The translations under genes and the position numbers were made by a program. This document shows, piece after piece, positions 23,788 to 33,900 of a DNA stretch of 52,011 nucleotides. This DNA is from Candidatus Omnitrophota bacterium (GTDB taxonomy: Bacteria > Omnitrophota > Gorgyraeia > Zapsychrales > Zapsychraceae). Every line of letters starts with the position of its first letter. Positions within the stretch are counted from its first letter, which is position 1. Below the pieces are notes generated by a model that saw only the letters and a list, made by a program, of their open reading frames with translations, made no database searches and was not told the origin of the DNA. Location: the NCBI GenBank assembly GCA_029261065.1, contig JAJDCB010000024.1, positions 166,364 through 218,374 of the forward strand, given 5' to 3'.

Positions 23788-25263
23788 TTATTTCTTAAGC
23801 CACTCCTTAACATTCTCAGAATAGGCAGAACCTATATTATTTCTTTTAAGAATACGCATATTAATATTTTCTATATTGGTGTTATCCATAATGAGAGTAT
23901 TGGCATTTTCTGTTTCAATAATGGTATATTCTTCTGAATCTTTAACCTTATCTAACGCCTTGACTAAATCCTTAAATGATTTAATTTGCTGACCGTTTAC
24001 TTTTTCAACAAGAGCATTATTCACGCCATGATAACCGACATTAATGTCATCCGATAAGACACTTAAGAGAACGACCAAATCTTCATTTCGTTCTTTATTA
24101 CGACGCCCATGCCCCATAAGGTAATAACGATAATCAAGAGGCGCTTTATCCCAATAATTGCCCCAAGAAGCCATAAAGTCCGTACTCAAAATTGTAAAAA
24201 CCAGGCCTCCGTAAATATAATATGTGGGCGTATCATAATACTTTGGATATGGAACTAAAGTCCTAAAAGACGTTAGCTTAATTTTCTCAGAGGAGAATTT
24301 TCCATCTCTACTAATCTCAATACTAATCACATCATTCACTTGCTTTTGAGTGATCAAATGTGAGAGCGTTAACCTTTCATTGTCTCTAAACTTAAATGTG
24401 CCATCCTCACCAATTTCGACTCCGTTTATTGAAAAAATGGTATCACCCTTCTTTAGGATATTTTCAGCAGATGAAAAAGGCAATATTCCCGTTACTAAAA
24501 CACCACCCTCTTTTTGATTTATTTTATAATATGTCCTTAATGCCTTATTTTCTGTACTCACATAATCAATACCTAATAATGGAAATCCATCAAACTTATC
24601 ATCCTTTAAATCCTTAAAAAAATGTTGAATGACAGGCATTGGAATCATATACCCTATACTCTGACCCGTTTGCAACACCTGCATAGCAACGCCAACAATC
24701 TTACCATCCTGAATAACAGGACCACCGCTATTGCCTGGATTAATGGCTGCATCAATTTGAACTGTTAGTAAATTGCGCGAACTTTGTGAATACGCGGTCA
24801 CCTCAACGCGTGAGACAACGCCTTCTGTGATGGAAAGTTTACCGCCTCCCTTTGGATATCCAAAAACAGAAACGGTATCTTGTAACTTAGGTAGAACACC
24901 AAACTCTAAAGGTTTGACACCTTTAAAAAATTGAGGATCATCAACAACAAGCAAGGCCAAATCGCATTCATGACCAATAGCCTCAACACGGGCTGTATAT
25001 TTTTTGGAATCACCATCTTTTTTAACTTGAATAAAGGTATAATCGGAAACAACATGAGCATTCGTTAAAATTTTATTACCTTCAATAATACTTCCAGATC
25101 CTCCAGAGGCCATAATGCCTTTGGATTGCCAAGGTCTATAAAAATCTCTTGGATTGGCTGTGGTAAAAATTTTGACTACAGAATCCGTTATTTGAGCGGC
25201 TTGCACCTCGATAGGTATAAAAACTAAAACACATAAAACGAGATATTTTATCAATTTAATCAT
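23788..25263 (-). CDS. Exported trypsin-like serine protease with PDZ domains (HtrA/Deg-like)
   Basis: 491 residues. Signal peptide LIKYLVLCVLVFIPIEVQA. Protease domain about 30-220 with catalytic His H70 (LTNAHVVSDY), Asp D101 (ECDLALLVVDD) and Ser S179 (INPGNSGGPV). A PDZ domain follows (GGVLVTGILPFSSAENILKK, GDTIFSINGVEIG) and a second, divergent one (VEKVNGQQIKSFKDLVKAL) near the C-terminus. Acts in the periplasm. The long C-terminal part is reminiscent of Deg proteases of plants more than of short DegP. Directly upstream of the DUF368 gene. Confidence 0.92.
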   Translation of the reverse strand: MIKLIKYLVLCVLVFIPIEVQAAQITDSVVKIFTTANPRDFYRPWQSKGIMASGGSGSIIEGNKILTNAHVVSDYTFIQVKKDGDSKKYTARVEAIGHECDLALLVVDDPQFFKGVKPLEFGVLPKLQDTVSVFGYPKGGGKLSITEGVVSRVEVTAYSQSSRNLLTVQIDAAINPGNSGGPVIQDGKIVGVAMQVLQTGQSIGYMIPMPVIQHFFKDLKDDKFDGFPLLGIDYVSTENKALRTYYKINQKEGGVLVTGILPFSSAENILKKGDTIFSINGVEIGEDGTFKFRDNERLTLSHLITQKQVNDVISIEISRDGKFSSEKIKLTSFRTLVPYPKYYDTPTYYIYGGLVFTILSTDFMASWGNYWDKAPLDYRYYLMGHGRRNKERNEDLVVLLSVLSDDINVGYHGVNNALVEKVNGQQIKSFKDLVKALDKVKDSEEYTIIETENANTLIMDNTNIENINMRILKRNNIGSAYSENVKEWLKK

Positions 25264-25348
25264 AAAGATAGGGTAACGTGTTTTTATAATTTTGTAAAAG
25301 GAAATCTAAGATTTAAAAGGTGGGGTTTGATATAACTTTGGGAGGAAT

Positions 25349-27370
25349 TCAATTAGATTTGAGACGATTAAAATAATCAAAACTATCAATGCCAGCAGCT
25401 TGTGGCGTATCGAGTTGTTTTATTTCTTCTTGCACATAGTCATTAACTTTATTAACTTTAAATTCTAAAGCATTTATCTCTTTATCTTCTTTTGTGTTTT
25501 TTGCATTATTAATTTTAGATTCGCCTGTCTTTAATTGAGTAACCTTTTGTTGAATATCAGATAATTGCGTTTCTAAGGCAAAAATGCTTTTCTTTGCATT
25601 TTGAAGAACATCATCTTTTTCATACAATACATCTTGAATAGATGTTAATCGAGATTCTAGATTATTAATGGCCTCATCTTTGCCAGCCGTTTCTGTTCGA
25701 ATATCGTTTAACTGCGATCTATACGCTTGCATCATTCCTTTAATTTCACCAATTTCTTCATCTTTCTCTTTAACGAGGTTACGTAAATTGTCATTATAGA
25801 CATCTCGTTTTTCTTTAGCTTCTTTTAAGGCTTGAGTAAGCAAAGTAATGCGTTTCTCGCTATTCGATTCTTTATTAAATTTCTGAGCATAACTTTCTCT
25901 TAAATTCATAATCTCTTCATTCACTTTTACAATTTCTTGATCCTTCTGCTCAATGCTTTCTTTGGCCGCACCCATACTTTTACGATACATATTTAAAGTA
26001 TCTTTTAAGTCATTTAAGCGTCGATTTCTTATTTTAATATTCTTAACTAATTTTTTCTCTCTAACGGATGGTCGTTGCACTTTTTTGATATTTGACTGAA
26101 GAGTAAGAATTTTCATCTCTTTATCTTGAACAAGCGTTTTACTCTTACTAAATTTAGTTTTAATATTGTCAAACTCTTGATTAAGAGCTAACATCTCAAC
26201 TTCTTGAGTTTCAACTTGCTCTTTAGCCACATTAAGCTCTTTGTAATATTTATCGGCCTTCTGCGTTAATTCTTCTATGCTTTTATCTTTATTTTCTATA
26301 AAGCCTTCTAATTGTTTTTCTCTTTTTGCGTAATCTTTTTTAGAAACCTCAATTTCTGTCTCCAATTCATCGATCCTGATATCTTTTTCACCAATAATTT
26401 TTTGGCCTATTTCATATCGGTCATAAAGTTTATTCATTTTTTCTGTAAGATCTTCAACCTCTTCTGTGCGTTCGGTAAGCATACTGTCCATCTCTGTTAA
26501 CTTCAATGCTGAACTCACCAATTGCTTTGTTAATTCCGACACTTTTGAATCTTTATGATCGACAATTTCTGATAATTCACCAAGTTTCTTTTGAACAACA
26601 CTCATTTCTTGTTTAAAACGTTTATTATCAACATCCTTGGTTTGATCAACGTCATTAGATATGTCCTTAACTATTTTGTCCATCTCTGCATTATTTTTCT
26701 TTATTTCCGATTTCTTAGAATTGCTTTTTATTTGAGCCAATTGAAGTCGACTTCTTGTTTCATCATTTCCACGAACAACTTCTCTTAAATGATTATATTG
26801 TTTAATCAAATATTTCAGCTTAAAGGCCAATTTTTCTTTGTCATGATCTAGGGAGTCATTTACCGCTTTGAGTGGCTCGGTATGTTCTAGAAGTTGGTCA
26901 TCCGTTAGGACAATATTCATATTTAACCCATTAAGGGTTTCATTTTTTATTTTTAAAAGTTCATCTTCAAGGCCAGTACTCATAAATCCGCTTTCTATGA
27001 CTTCTTGTCCGAGCAGATTACGCTTTAATTCGTATTCTTCAATTTTTTTCTTAAGAGATGACGTTTTTTTGATTAAATCTTCAAAATGGAGGAGATCCAT
27101 TTTTTGCTCTGTACTGAGATCATCCCTTGATGAGATGTCTAAAAGAAGGGCTTTGGCATCTTTGTTGGCTGGCTCAACTAACAAAGCACGACTAAAATCG
27201 TTGATTGCTTTATCAATTTTTCCTTTTTTAATCAGCTTTTCACCATGAGCTGTAAAAGAATTTGCTATTTTCGATTCATCTTGTGCAAATAAAACCGTAG
27301 GTAACACAGCTGAAAGGCACAAACAAAGACAAATAATGTGTGATTTTTGTATTTTCATGATATTAAACAT
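25349..27370 (-). CDS. Exported TPR and coiled-coil protein
   Basis: 673 residues. Signal peptide ICLCLCLSAVLPTVLFAQ after a short basic N-region; a second ATG four codons in (27358) is an equally good start. Residues 38-75 look like one TPR unit (KLIKKGKIDKAINDFSRALL). From about 100 to 650 the sequence is nearly pure coiled coil. It resembles the exported coiled-coil genes at 1-1.9 kb in composition. It has its own TTGAAA/TATACT promoter. Specific function unknown; a periplasmic structural or polar-scaffold role is an inference. Confidence 0.8.
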   Translation of the reverse strand: MFNIMKIQKSHIICLCLCLSAVLPTVLFAQDESKIANSFTAHGEKLIKKGKIDKAINDFSRALLVEPANKDAKALLLDISSRDDLSTEQKMDLLHFEDLIKKTSSLKKKIEEYELKRNLLGQEVIESGFMSTGLEDELLKIKNETLNGLNMNIVLTDDQLLEHTEPLKAVNDSLDHDKEKLAFKLKYLIKQYNHLREVVRGNDETRSRLQLAQIKSNSKKSEIKKNNAEMDKIVKDISNDVDQTKDVDNKRFKQEMSVVQKKLGELSEIVDHKDSKVSELTKQLVSSALKLTEMDSMLTERTEEVEDLTEKMNKLYDRYEIGQKIIGEKDIRIDELETEIEVSKKDYAKREKQLEGFIENKDKSIEELTQKADKYYKELNVAKEQVETQEVEMLALNQEFDNIKTKFSKSKTLVQDKEMKILTLQSNIKKVQRPSVREKKLVKNIKIRNRRLNDLKDTLNMYRKSMGAAKESIEQKDQEIVKVNEEIMNLRESYAQKFNKESNSEKRITLLTQALKEAKEKRDVYNDNLRNLVKEKDEEIGEIKGMMQAYRSQLNDIRTETAGKDEAINNLESRLTSIQDVLYEKDDVLQNAKKSIFALETQLSDIQQKVTQLKTGESKINNAKNTKEDKEINALEFKVNKVNDYVQEEIKQLDTPQAAGIDSFDYFNRLKSN

Positions 27371-27397
27371 CTTAAGTATTTAACTCTAAGAGGTAAA

Positions 27398-27426
27398 AGT
27401 ATAGCACTTAGTTGGTGAGGTTTCAA
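27398..27426 (-). promoter_or_regulatory. Promoter of the TPR/coiled-coil gene
   Basis: Minus strand TTGAAA (27421-27426), 17-nt spacer ending TGC, then TATACT (27398-27403), so both a -35 and an extended -10. Predicted start about 20 bases before the ATG. Confidence 0.7.
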
Positions 27427-27466
27427 GGGAAGGGTTTTTACGTAAACTACTGGTAATAAAAGACTT

Positions 27467-28018
27467 TTATTTTTGTTTCTTTTTTTTCTTTTTTGCAGCC
27501 TTCATTCGACGAAATTTGGGCCAATACTCTTCACCCAATATATAACCTATACAATTCTTGGCTCCACAGCGACATTTATGGTCTTCATAGCTATCTATAT
27601 CATACCCATAATTATAGGAAAGCTCCTCACCTTTTTTAATGTCCCGAATGGCAACTATCCAGATCTTTCCTCTAATAATGTCTGATTCACAATTTGGATC
27701 GCAGGAATGATTAATAAAGCGTGCCGTATTGTAACTGACATACCCATCAATATCATGTCTTTTCGTTAATTGAAAAAGATAGACCGCACCATTTTCTTTA
27801 CTGTGCTTATGATTACCTAATGGGATATCAGCCCTACGATCAGACTCTGCTTTTGTGACTCTTTCTCCGACATACTCTATAACGCGCGTGCCTTCTTCAA
27901 TATCTTTTCTTGCAAAAACACCCTTGTTATGAATACTAGACATTCGCACAACAGCATAAGGACTTTTCGTATTGGGGATGGATTTGGTTCTTTTTGCTCC
28001 GGAATATTTAGTCGTCAT
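27467..28018 (-). CDS. SET-domain protein lysine methyltransferase-like
   Basis: 183 residues. SET motifs: SIHNKGVFARKDIEEGTRVI, active-site RFINHSCDPNCES (NHSCDPN at 103-109), and ELSYNYGYD with the catalytic Tyr Y137. A post-SET cysteine motif follows (C149, C151, C156 in HKCRCGAKNC), and with C106 this can bind zinc as in eukaryotic enzymes. The tail is Lys-rich. Such proteins in bacteria are scattered; targets may be a DNA-binding or ribosomal protein or a host protein. Substrate unknown here. Confidence 0.9.
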   Translation of the reverse strand: MTTKYSGAKRTKSIPNTKSPYAVVRMSSIHNKGVFARKDIEEGTRVIEYVGERVTKAESDRRADIPLGNHKHSKENGAVYLFQLTKRHDIDGYVSYNTARFINHSCDPNCESDIIRGKIWIVAIRDIKKGEELSYNYGYDIDSYEDHKCRCGAKNCIGYILGEEYWPKFRRMKAAKKKKKKQK

Positions 28019-28074
28019 AGTGAAATATAATACAACAAAAATGTTTATTAGAAAAGCAATAGATTAATTATTTT

Positions 28075-28458
28075 CTAATAGACCATCCCTGCATTTTTTT
28101 CAATGGAACTAACAAGCTCCTCGAAGTTCGTTGGTTTAGCTACAAAGGGGTGTCCGCCAATGATCCCTTGTTGTTGGTCAACTTCTTCCTGTGTCACTGT
28201 TGCTGTTAAAAAAACAACTGGCGTATTCTTAATGGATTCATTTTCTTGCAAAGCCATCACAACATCAGGACCTTCAAGAAATGGCATAATAATATCTAGC
28301 AAGATTAAGTTGGGTCGAAAAGCAATGGTTTGTTTAACAGCTTCTCTTGCATCGTTAACAACTTTCACTTCATAATCACCTGTTGATTCGAGGTTTAAGC
28401 GTAATACATCAGTGAATCCTTTTTCGTCATCAACTAACAGGATCTTCTTTGTATTCAT
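28075..28458 (-). CDS. Single-domain response regulator
   Basis: About 127 residues from ATG 28458, which has GAGGAGG seven bases upstream; the longer frame to 28479 overlaps the kinase gene by 4 bases and would put the Shine-Dalgarno inside the coding region. Receiver motifs: LLVDDEKGF, phospho-Asp in LILLDIIMPFLEG, Thr in VVFLTAT, Lys in FVAKPTNFEEL. No output domain. It follows the hybrid kinase and is its likely partner. Confidence 0.92.
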   Translation of the reverse strand: MNTKKILLVDDEKGFTDVLRLNLESTGDYEVKVVNDAREAVKQTIAFRPNLILLDIIMPFLEGPDVVMALQENESIKNTPVVFLTATVTQEEVDQQQGIIGGHPFVAKPTNFEELVSSIEKNAGMVY

Positions 28459-28475
28459 GGTGGCCTCCTCTTCTC

Positions 28476-29684
28476 TCATAATGAAGTTCTAAAAATTAAT
28501 GTAGCTCTCGCCCCTTCATCTTCTTTATTCTGCACACATAAAGAACCTTCATGAAGTTCCATTATATTCTTTGATACAGGTAATCCTAAACCAATCCCTC
28601 CTTTTGCTCGACGTGTTGTAAAAAATGGATCGCATAGCTTATCAAGATTTTCATTCTTGATACCAGATCCATTATCTTCAATATGCATAAACAAATACCT
28701 ATCCCCATTCTTAAAATAATGTTCACTTAAACCCATCGACTTTATCATCTCACTAGACAAACAACCGTTATGAACTCTAATATGAACATTACCGCCTTCC
28801 GTTATAGAATAAATGGCATTGAGAAGCAAATTGACGACAACTTGTTCAATTCTATTTTTATCCACAACAATATCTTGCAAATCCTTTGTAATTTCTTTAG
28901 ATACTGACACCTTATGTTTATCAATTTCATGACCAACCAAAGAAAGAGATTTTTCAATAATATCTTCTAGGGATGTTGCCTTTTTATTTAAACGGCTTAA
29001 ACTAGCAAAATCCAATAAATCAACAATAATATTATTCGCTTTATGCGTCGCTGCTCTAATGTTATCAAGGACCACCTGATATTTTTCATCATCAACCTGC
29101 ACATGATCCGTAAGATACGTCACGCCATAAAGAATAGTGGCTAAAGGATTTTTAACTTCATGAGCAACACCACTAGCCAAACCACCAATGATACGCATAC
29201 GCTCTGCTTCAATCAGTTGACGCTGGGTAACCGATAATTGCTCCATAGTATCTTTCAATTCTAATTCTAAACGTTTTCGTTCAATTGCATAACGCAAGGC
29301 TTTTATAAGGGTGTACGCTGTATATTTGCTTTTGACCAAGAAGTCCTGAGCACCGTAACCTAAAGTCTTAAGCCCTAAGTCATCTTCATAAGCCCCTGTA
29401 TTAACGACAACAGGTAATAAAGGAAATTGTTCTGTAATTTCCTTTAAAGTAAGCTCCCCTTTTGAATCTGATAAATTCAAATCAACAATAGCGACATCAA
29501 ACGATTTTTCTTTTAAGGCCTTTACAGCATCCGCTAAAGTTTCAGTAACTTGGGAATAAGAAATTTTATAAGATTCATCCTTTAACATCGAAGATAACAT
29601 CTTATAATCAACTTCATTATCTTCCACAATTAGCACGGACAGTGGATCTGAAAAATTTACAACATTTTTTTCTTTTTCAGCCAT
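28476..29684 (-). CDS. Sensor histidine kinase with N-terminal receiver domain
   Basis: 402 residues. N-terminal receiver (D22, phospho-acceptor D68 in DVAIVDLNLSDSKG, K118), coiled linker, HisKA with H175 in ASGVAHEVKNPLATILYG, and HATPase_c with N-box NLLLNAIYSI, G1 DNGSGI, and GGIGLGLPVSKNIMELHEG. No membrane segment, so a cytoplasmic kinase that may receive phosphate from another system. It overlaps the outer-membrane protein gene at TAATG and is followed by a single-domain response regulator, forming a three-gene unit. Confidence 0.94.
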   Translation of the reverse strand: MAEKEKNVVNFSDPLSVLIVEDNEVDYKMLSSMLKDESYKISYSQVTETLADAVKALKEKSFDVAIVDLNLSDSKGELTLKEITEQFPLLPVVVNTGAYEDDLGLKTLGYGAQDFLVKSKYTAYTLIKALRYAIERKRLELELKDTMEQLSVTQRQLIEAERMRIIGGLASGVAHEVKNPLATILYGVTYLTDHVQVDDEKYQVVLDNIRAATHKANNIIVDLLDFASLSRLNKKATSLEDIIEKSLSLVGHEIDKHKVSVSKEITKDLQDIVVDKNRIEQVVVNLLLNAIYSITEGGNVHIRVHNGCLSSEMIKSMGLSEHYFKNGDRYLFMHIEDNGSGIKNENLDKLCDPFFTTRRAKGGIGLGLPVSKNIMELHEGSLCVQNKEDEGARATLIFRTSL

Positions 29685-30808
29685 TAAAAATGAGCTCCCA
29701 TCTTAACACCATATTCTTTGGATGTATTCTTCGGTTCAATACCGACTCCAATAACACCCCCATTAAATATGATAGGATTTGTTTCGGAATCCTTAATTTT
29801 CCAGAATCTAAAAAATGGTTCCACAAAAAAGTTGGCTTGATAAGTATGTTTCGATAATCGCATTGATCCTCTTAACCCAAAACCGCGTGACTGAGAATTT
29901 TTTAAGGTTTCAAGACCCGGCGCTACGTCTTCAAGATGATCGACCTGCTTTCCAAACAACAACTTATCAATTTCAAAATTAGCCATCAAAGACCACTCAT
30001 GATCTAAGGCCAAATTAACCTCAATTCCAATCGGAAAATAAACATAACCCGATGTTCTTAAGAAACCCGTTGCACTCGTGGTGGTTGTTCCATTTAAATC
30101 ATCGCGCAGAAATCGATAACCTAAGCCACCATATAGCATGCTATTAATCTCCTTGCTCAAAGGAATGTCATATCCAAGCAAACCTCGCCATTCTGTCATC
30201 AGATTAAAATTATCATCTAGCTCACCTGTTGTGGCTGATTCAAAATCAACCTGACCTAAACTTAACTTTCCTTCAAATCTAAAGACATTTGGTTTACTAA
30301 AACTTGTAAAGGCATCTTTAAAATTTTTGATATGTTCACTGCGATGTTTACGATGCGTATAGGAGGCAAAAATGCCAAACATCGCTCCCTTTTCTTCAAT
30401 AGAATCAGACTCTTCATAAAGAATTCCAGAGAATTCTGTTCCAATCTCAAAGGTATTAAATTCATCATTTTTTATAAATAAATTTTTGAAAATATGTTTA
30501 GGGGTAATTTTCTGATTTTGTCGGTAATCTGGGTAGGGATTTTCAAGGGTTGAAAAAGAGGTTTCATAGTCTATAGGATCGACAATAGGCTCTCTTCCTT
30601 GCATTTCGCGCGCATGTTCTTTATTGTGTCGTCTCTCAAGCATATCTAATTCACGGCTTACATTCTCATTCTTAAACCGTTCAACCTCCGTTTTGTCAAG
30701 GTCGGTATAAGCAACATCCTGCCAAGTTATTGAGGCCTGGACTGATGGTACAAAAATGCAGATCATTAAAATGATCCTGAGCATATAAATTAGACATTTT
30801 CTTTTCAT
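29684..30808 (-). CDS. Probable outer-membrane beta-barrel protein upstream of the kinase
   Basis: 374 residues. Signal peptide LRIILMICIFVPSVQASI. After an acidic/basic linker (to about 120) the rest shows alternating amphipathic strands: TFEIGTEFSGILYEESD, LGQVDFESA, LYGGLGYRFLRDD, YVYFPIGIEVNLALDHEWSL, and a C-terminal KEYGVKMGAHF ending in Phe, as outer-membrane barrels do. No family recognised. The overlap with a cytoplasmic sensor kinase gene suggests joint expression, not necessarily a joint function. Confidence 0.75.
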   Translation of the reverse strand: MKRKCLIYMLRIILMICIFVPSVQASITWQDVAYTDLDKTEVERFKNENVSRELDMLERRHNKEHAREMQGREPIVDPIDYETSFSTLENPYPDYRQNQKITPKHIFKNLFIKNDEFNTFEIGTEFSGILYEESDSIEEKGAMFGIFASYTHRKHRSEHIKNFKDAFTSFSKPNVFRFEGKLSLGQVDFESATTGELDDNFNLMTEWRGLLGYDIPLSKEINSMLYGGLGYRFLRDDLNGTTTTSATGFLRTSGYVYFPIGIEVNLALDHEWSLMANFEIDKLLFGKQVDHLEDVAPGLETLKNSQSRGFGLRGSMRLSKHTYQANFFVEPFFRFWKIKDSETNPIIFNGGVIGVGIEPKNTSKEYGVKMGAHF

Positions 30809-30944
30809 AATAATTACTAGTATTAATCTAAGTATATAACACTAGTCTAATTTATATTGTATGGGTGTATGCTTTGCTCGCAAGTTAAATTTGTCTTTTT
30901 TTAGTTTTTTCTATTCATTTCCTCCATTAAAATCTTTGCTATTT

Positions 30945-33900
30945 TTAAAAAGCTACACAATCTGAGAAACAATTTAAGAATGTCTCTCCTGATTCACACA
31001 CATTATCTCCACAAGTGGCTCCAATCTGACATGAGCTATCACATCCATCTACAGGATCCGTATTACCATCATCACAGGATTCCCCTGATTCAACAATACT
31101 ATTACCACAAACAGATGCCGTTGTTCCTGTACATCCACTATTACATTGATTAGGCTGACCGTTCAATGAGGAACCATCATCACAAACCTCTGTACCATTG
31201 ATAACGGAATCTCCACAAAACTCTGTTGTACTACATGTACCAAACCCTGTACAGGAACCGTTACAACTTTCTGTTCCTGCATATCCAGTAGATGTTGTAC
31301 AGGATTGCGAGTTTGAATCGCACGTTTCGCCTAACCCTGCTTGGATAACACTATCTCCACAAATTTCTAGAACACAAGCACTACTACAACCATCCTCATT
31401 GGCTGTATTGCCATCATCACAACTCTCACCGGAATCAACGCTGCCATCTCCGCAGAAAGGATCAAACGAACAATCAGCGGCGCAACCATCGCCACCTACC
31501 GTATTCCCATCATCACAAGACTCACTAGGGTCAAGATTTCCATCTCCACAAAATGCTTCGACAACACATAGTGAAGAACAACCATCACCAGATACCGAGT
31601 TGCCATCATCACAGGCCTCACCCGAATCAATGATGCCATCTCCACAAAAAGGCTCAAGAACACAAACCGATGAACATCCGTCATTATTAAAGATGTTTCC
31701 ATCATCGCAACCCTCACCTGAATCAACGGTTCCATTACCACAAACCTCAGTTTGGCAACTTGAAGAACACCCATCCCCATTTGAAGTATTTCCATCATCA
31801 CAGCCTTCTCCACTTCCCACAACACTATCCCCACAAACAGGAATCACAACACATCCATCAATCGTGGTATCACGCGTTCCATTTGCATTACACCAGGCAA
31901 AAACACTTCCGGTACATCCCGTGGGGCAACTTGCTGGTACGATTCCAACTGGAGAAACTGGCAAAGTAGCATTTCCACAAGCCGTAACAACAACTAATTC
32001 GCCGCAAGCATTAGGAGATATTGCTGTTTGAAAGACATAATCGTCAGATGAAAACGTTCCATTTTGTAAATATTGTAAGGTGACATAAATAGGAGATCCA
32101 TCAATCGTTATAGATGAAACGGCAACTGAAGTACTTGTCCCCATCGCCTGGGCAAATATATCTGAGTCTCCTAGAGAGGTTCCAACCGTCAACCAAAACT
32201 GTGTCACACCAACGCTACTTGACCACTGAAAAGTTGTTGTCGGTAATGAGACTGTTGATGCTGGCGCCGGTGATGTAATCTCAGGAGAAACAATTGCGGT
32301 TGTAAAAACATAGGCTTGATCATTAAAGACGCCACTAATTTTTGAACGTAACGTCACATAAAATAAATTCCCTTGTAAAGGTAACTCTGAAATAGTGACA
32401 GATGTTGCAGTTCCTTGAGAGGAATCATACACATCTCCTGCTCCTGATGTGGTTCCAATCTTTAACCAATATTCTGTCACGCTTTTCCCTTGCGTCCAAC
32501 TAAACGTTGTTGTTGTCGTACTTAATGTTGTTCCTATGACTGGCGCCGTCAACGTTGCTGGCGTATCTGCTTGAAGTGTTGAATACATATAATCCCTGGT
32601 ATACCATTGCCCATTAATCTGCGTCCATAAACGAACATAAACAGGATTATCGTCAATAGGAACGATATTAGAAAGTGTCACCGACGTATTTGTTCCCTGG
32701 CTTGCTCCGTAAGTATCAAAATACGGTGGTGTTGAAACAGCTGAAAAACTTGTTCCTATTCCTAACCAATATTGTGTTACGTTTGTTCCAGCGCTCCACT
32801 GAAATGTGATGCTTGAGGAACTAAGAGTTGACGCATCGACAGGAGATGTAATCTTTCCTACATCAGCAACGGTCACTGTTACACGTTCAGTATCTGTCGC
32901 ACTACCTGAATCTGTGACCGTAAAATCGATTCCAAAGGAAGCCCCTAATTGAGCAATATCTGAAGTCCAAGAAAAATTCCCTGTGCCATCCCCATTGTCT
33001 GTAAAAGTCGCACCAATACTACTTAAAGCATTTCCATTATCCAGCAAAGCCGATAATGTTAAGGCATCTGCATTCGGATCTGTTGCTGCAACTGCAAAAC
33101 TTAAAACATCTCCATCAACCGTGAACTGAGAACCAATGGCTGTTAATATTGGAGGCAGATTAGCTGGTGTTACCGAAATTGTAATGGTTTCTTGATCAAG
33201 AAAGGTGTCAGGGTCTGTCGTCGTAAAAACAAGAGTTTGAGTTGTTCCGCTTTGTCCGAGAGCGGGTGTCCAAGAGAAACTTGCTGTGTTATCACCATTG
33301 TCTGTATATGTCGCTCCAATCGTTGAAAGCGGATTTGCATTGGATAAAAGAGCTGTCATTGTTGTTGTATCACTATTAGGATCTGTGGCTGTGACAGTAA
33401 AGGCTAAATTACTAGCTTCAACAACGCTTTTATTTCCAACGGATGTAAGCACAGGAGATACTGTTGTAAGAGTTAAGGCATTAAGTCCATTAATACGCCC
33501 ATAACCTGAATTAATATCAAAACCTGTTGTTTCAACATCATCTGCTGTTTTACGCAGAACGGTTCTTACCTTTTCATTACTATATGTAGGATATTCGGCT
33601 AAAATTAATGCCGCCAAGCCAGCAACATGTGGCGCTGCCATAGACGTTCCCTGCCATGAGCTGTATGTATTACTGGGGGTCGATGACCAAATACTAACTC
33701 CAGGGGCGGTAACATCTAATAAACTCCCATAGTTTGAAAATGTCGCTTTATTATCACTTTGATCAGAAGCGGCTACTGTAATTGTTGTCGATTTATTTTG
33801 AGGGCTATAATTTGCAACATCGTCCGTTTCATTTCCTGCAGAAAATACGACAACAACACCTAAACCATGCGCTGTTTGAACAGCAGATTCTGTCGTAGGA

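Noticed and set aside
30945-31840. Regular repeats resembling a CRISPR array
   Set aside because: The units are coding, about 90-110 bp, unequal in length and encode DUF4215 Cys motifs; no constant repeat with unique spacers.
31198-32031. 277-residue plus-strand open frame opposite the subtilase C-terminus
   Set aside because: It is the complement of the repetitive Cys-rich coding sequence; Pro/Ser/Gln-rich product, no ribosome site, and the minus-strand frame has a clear domain.
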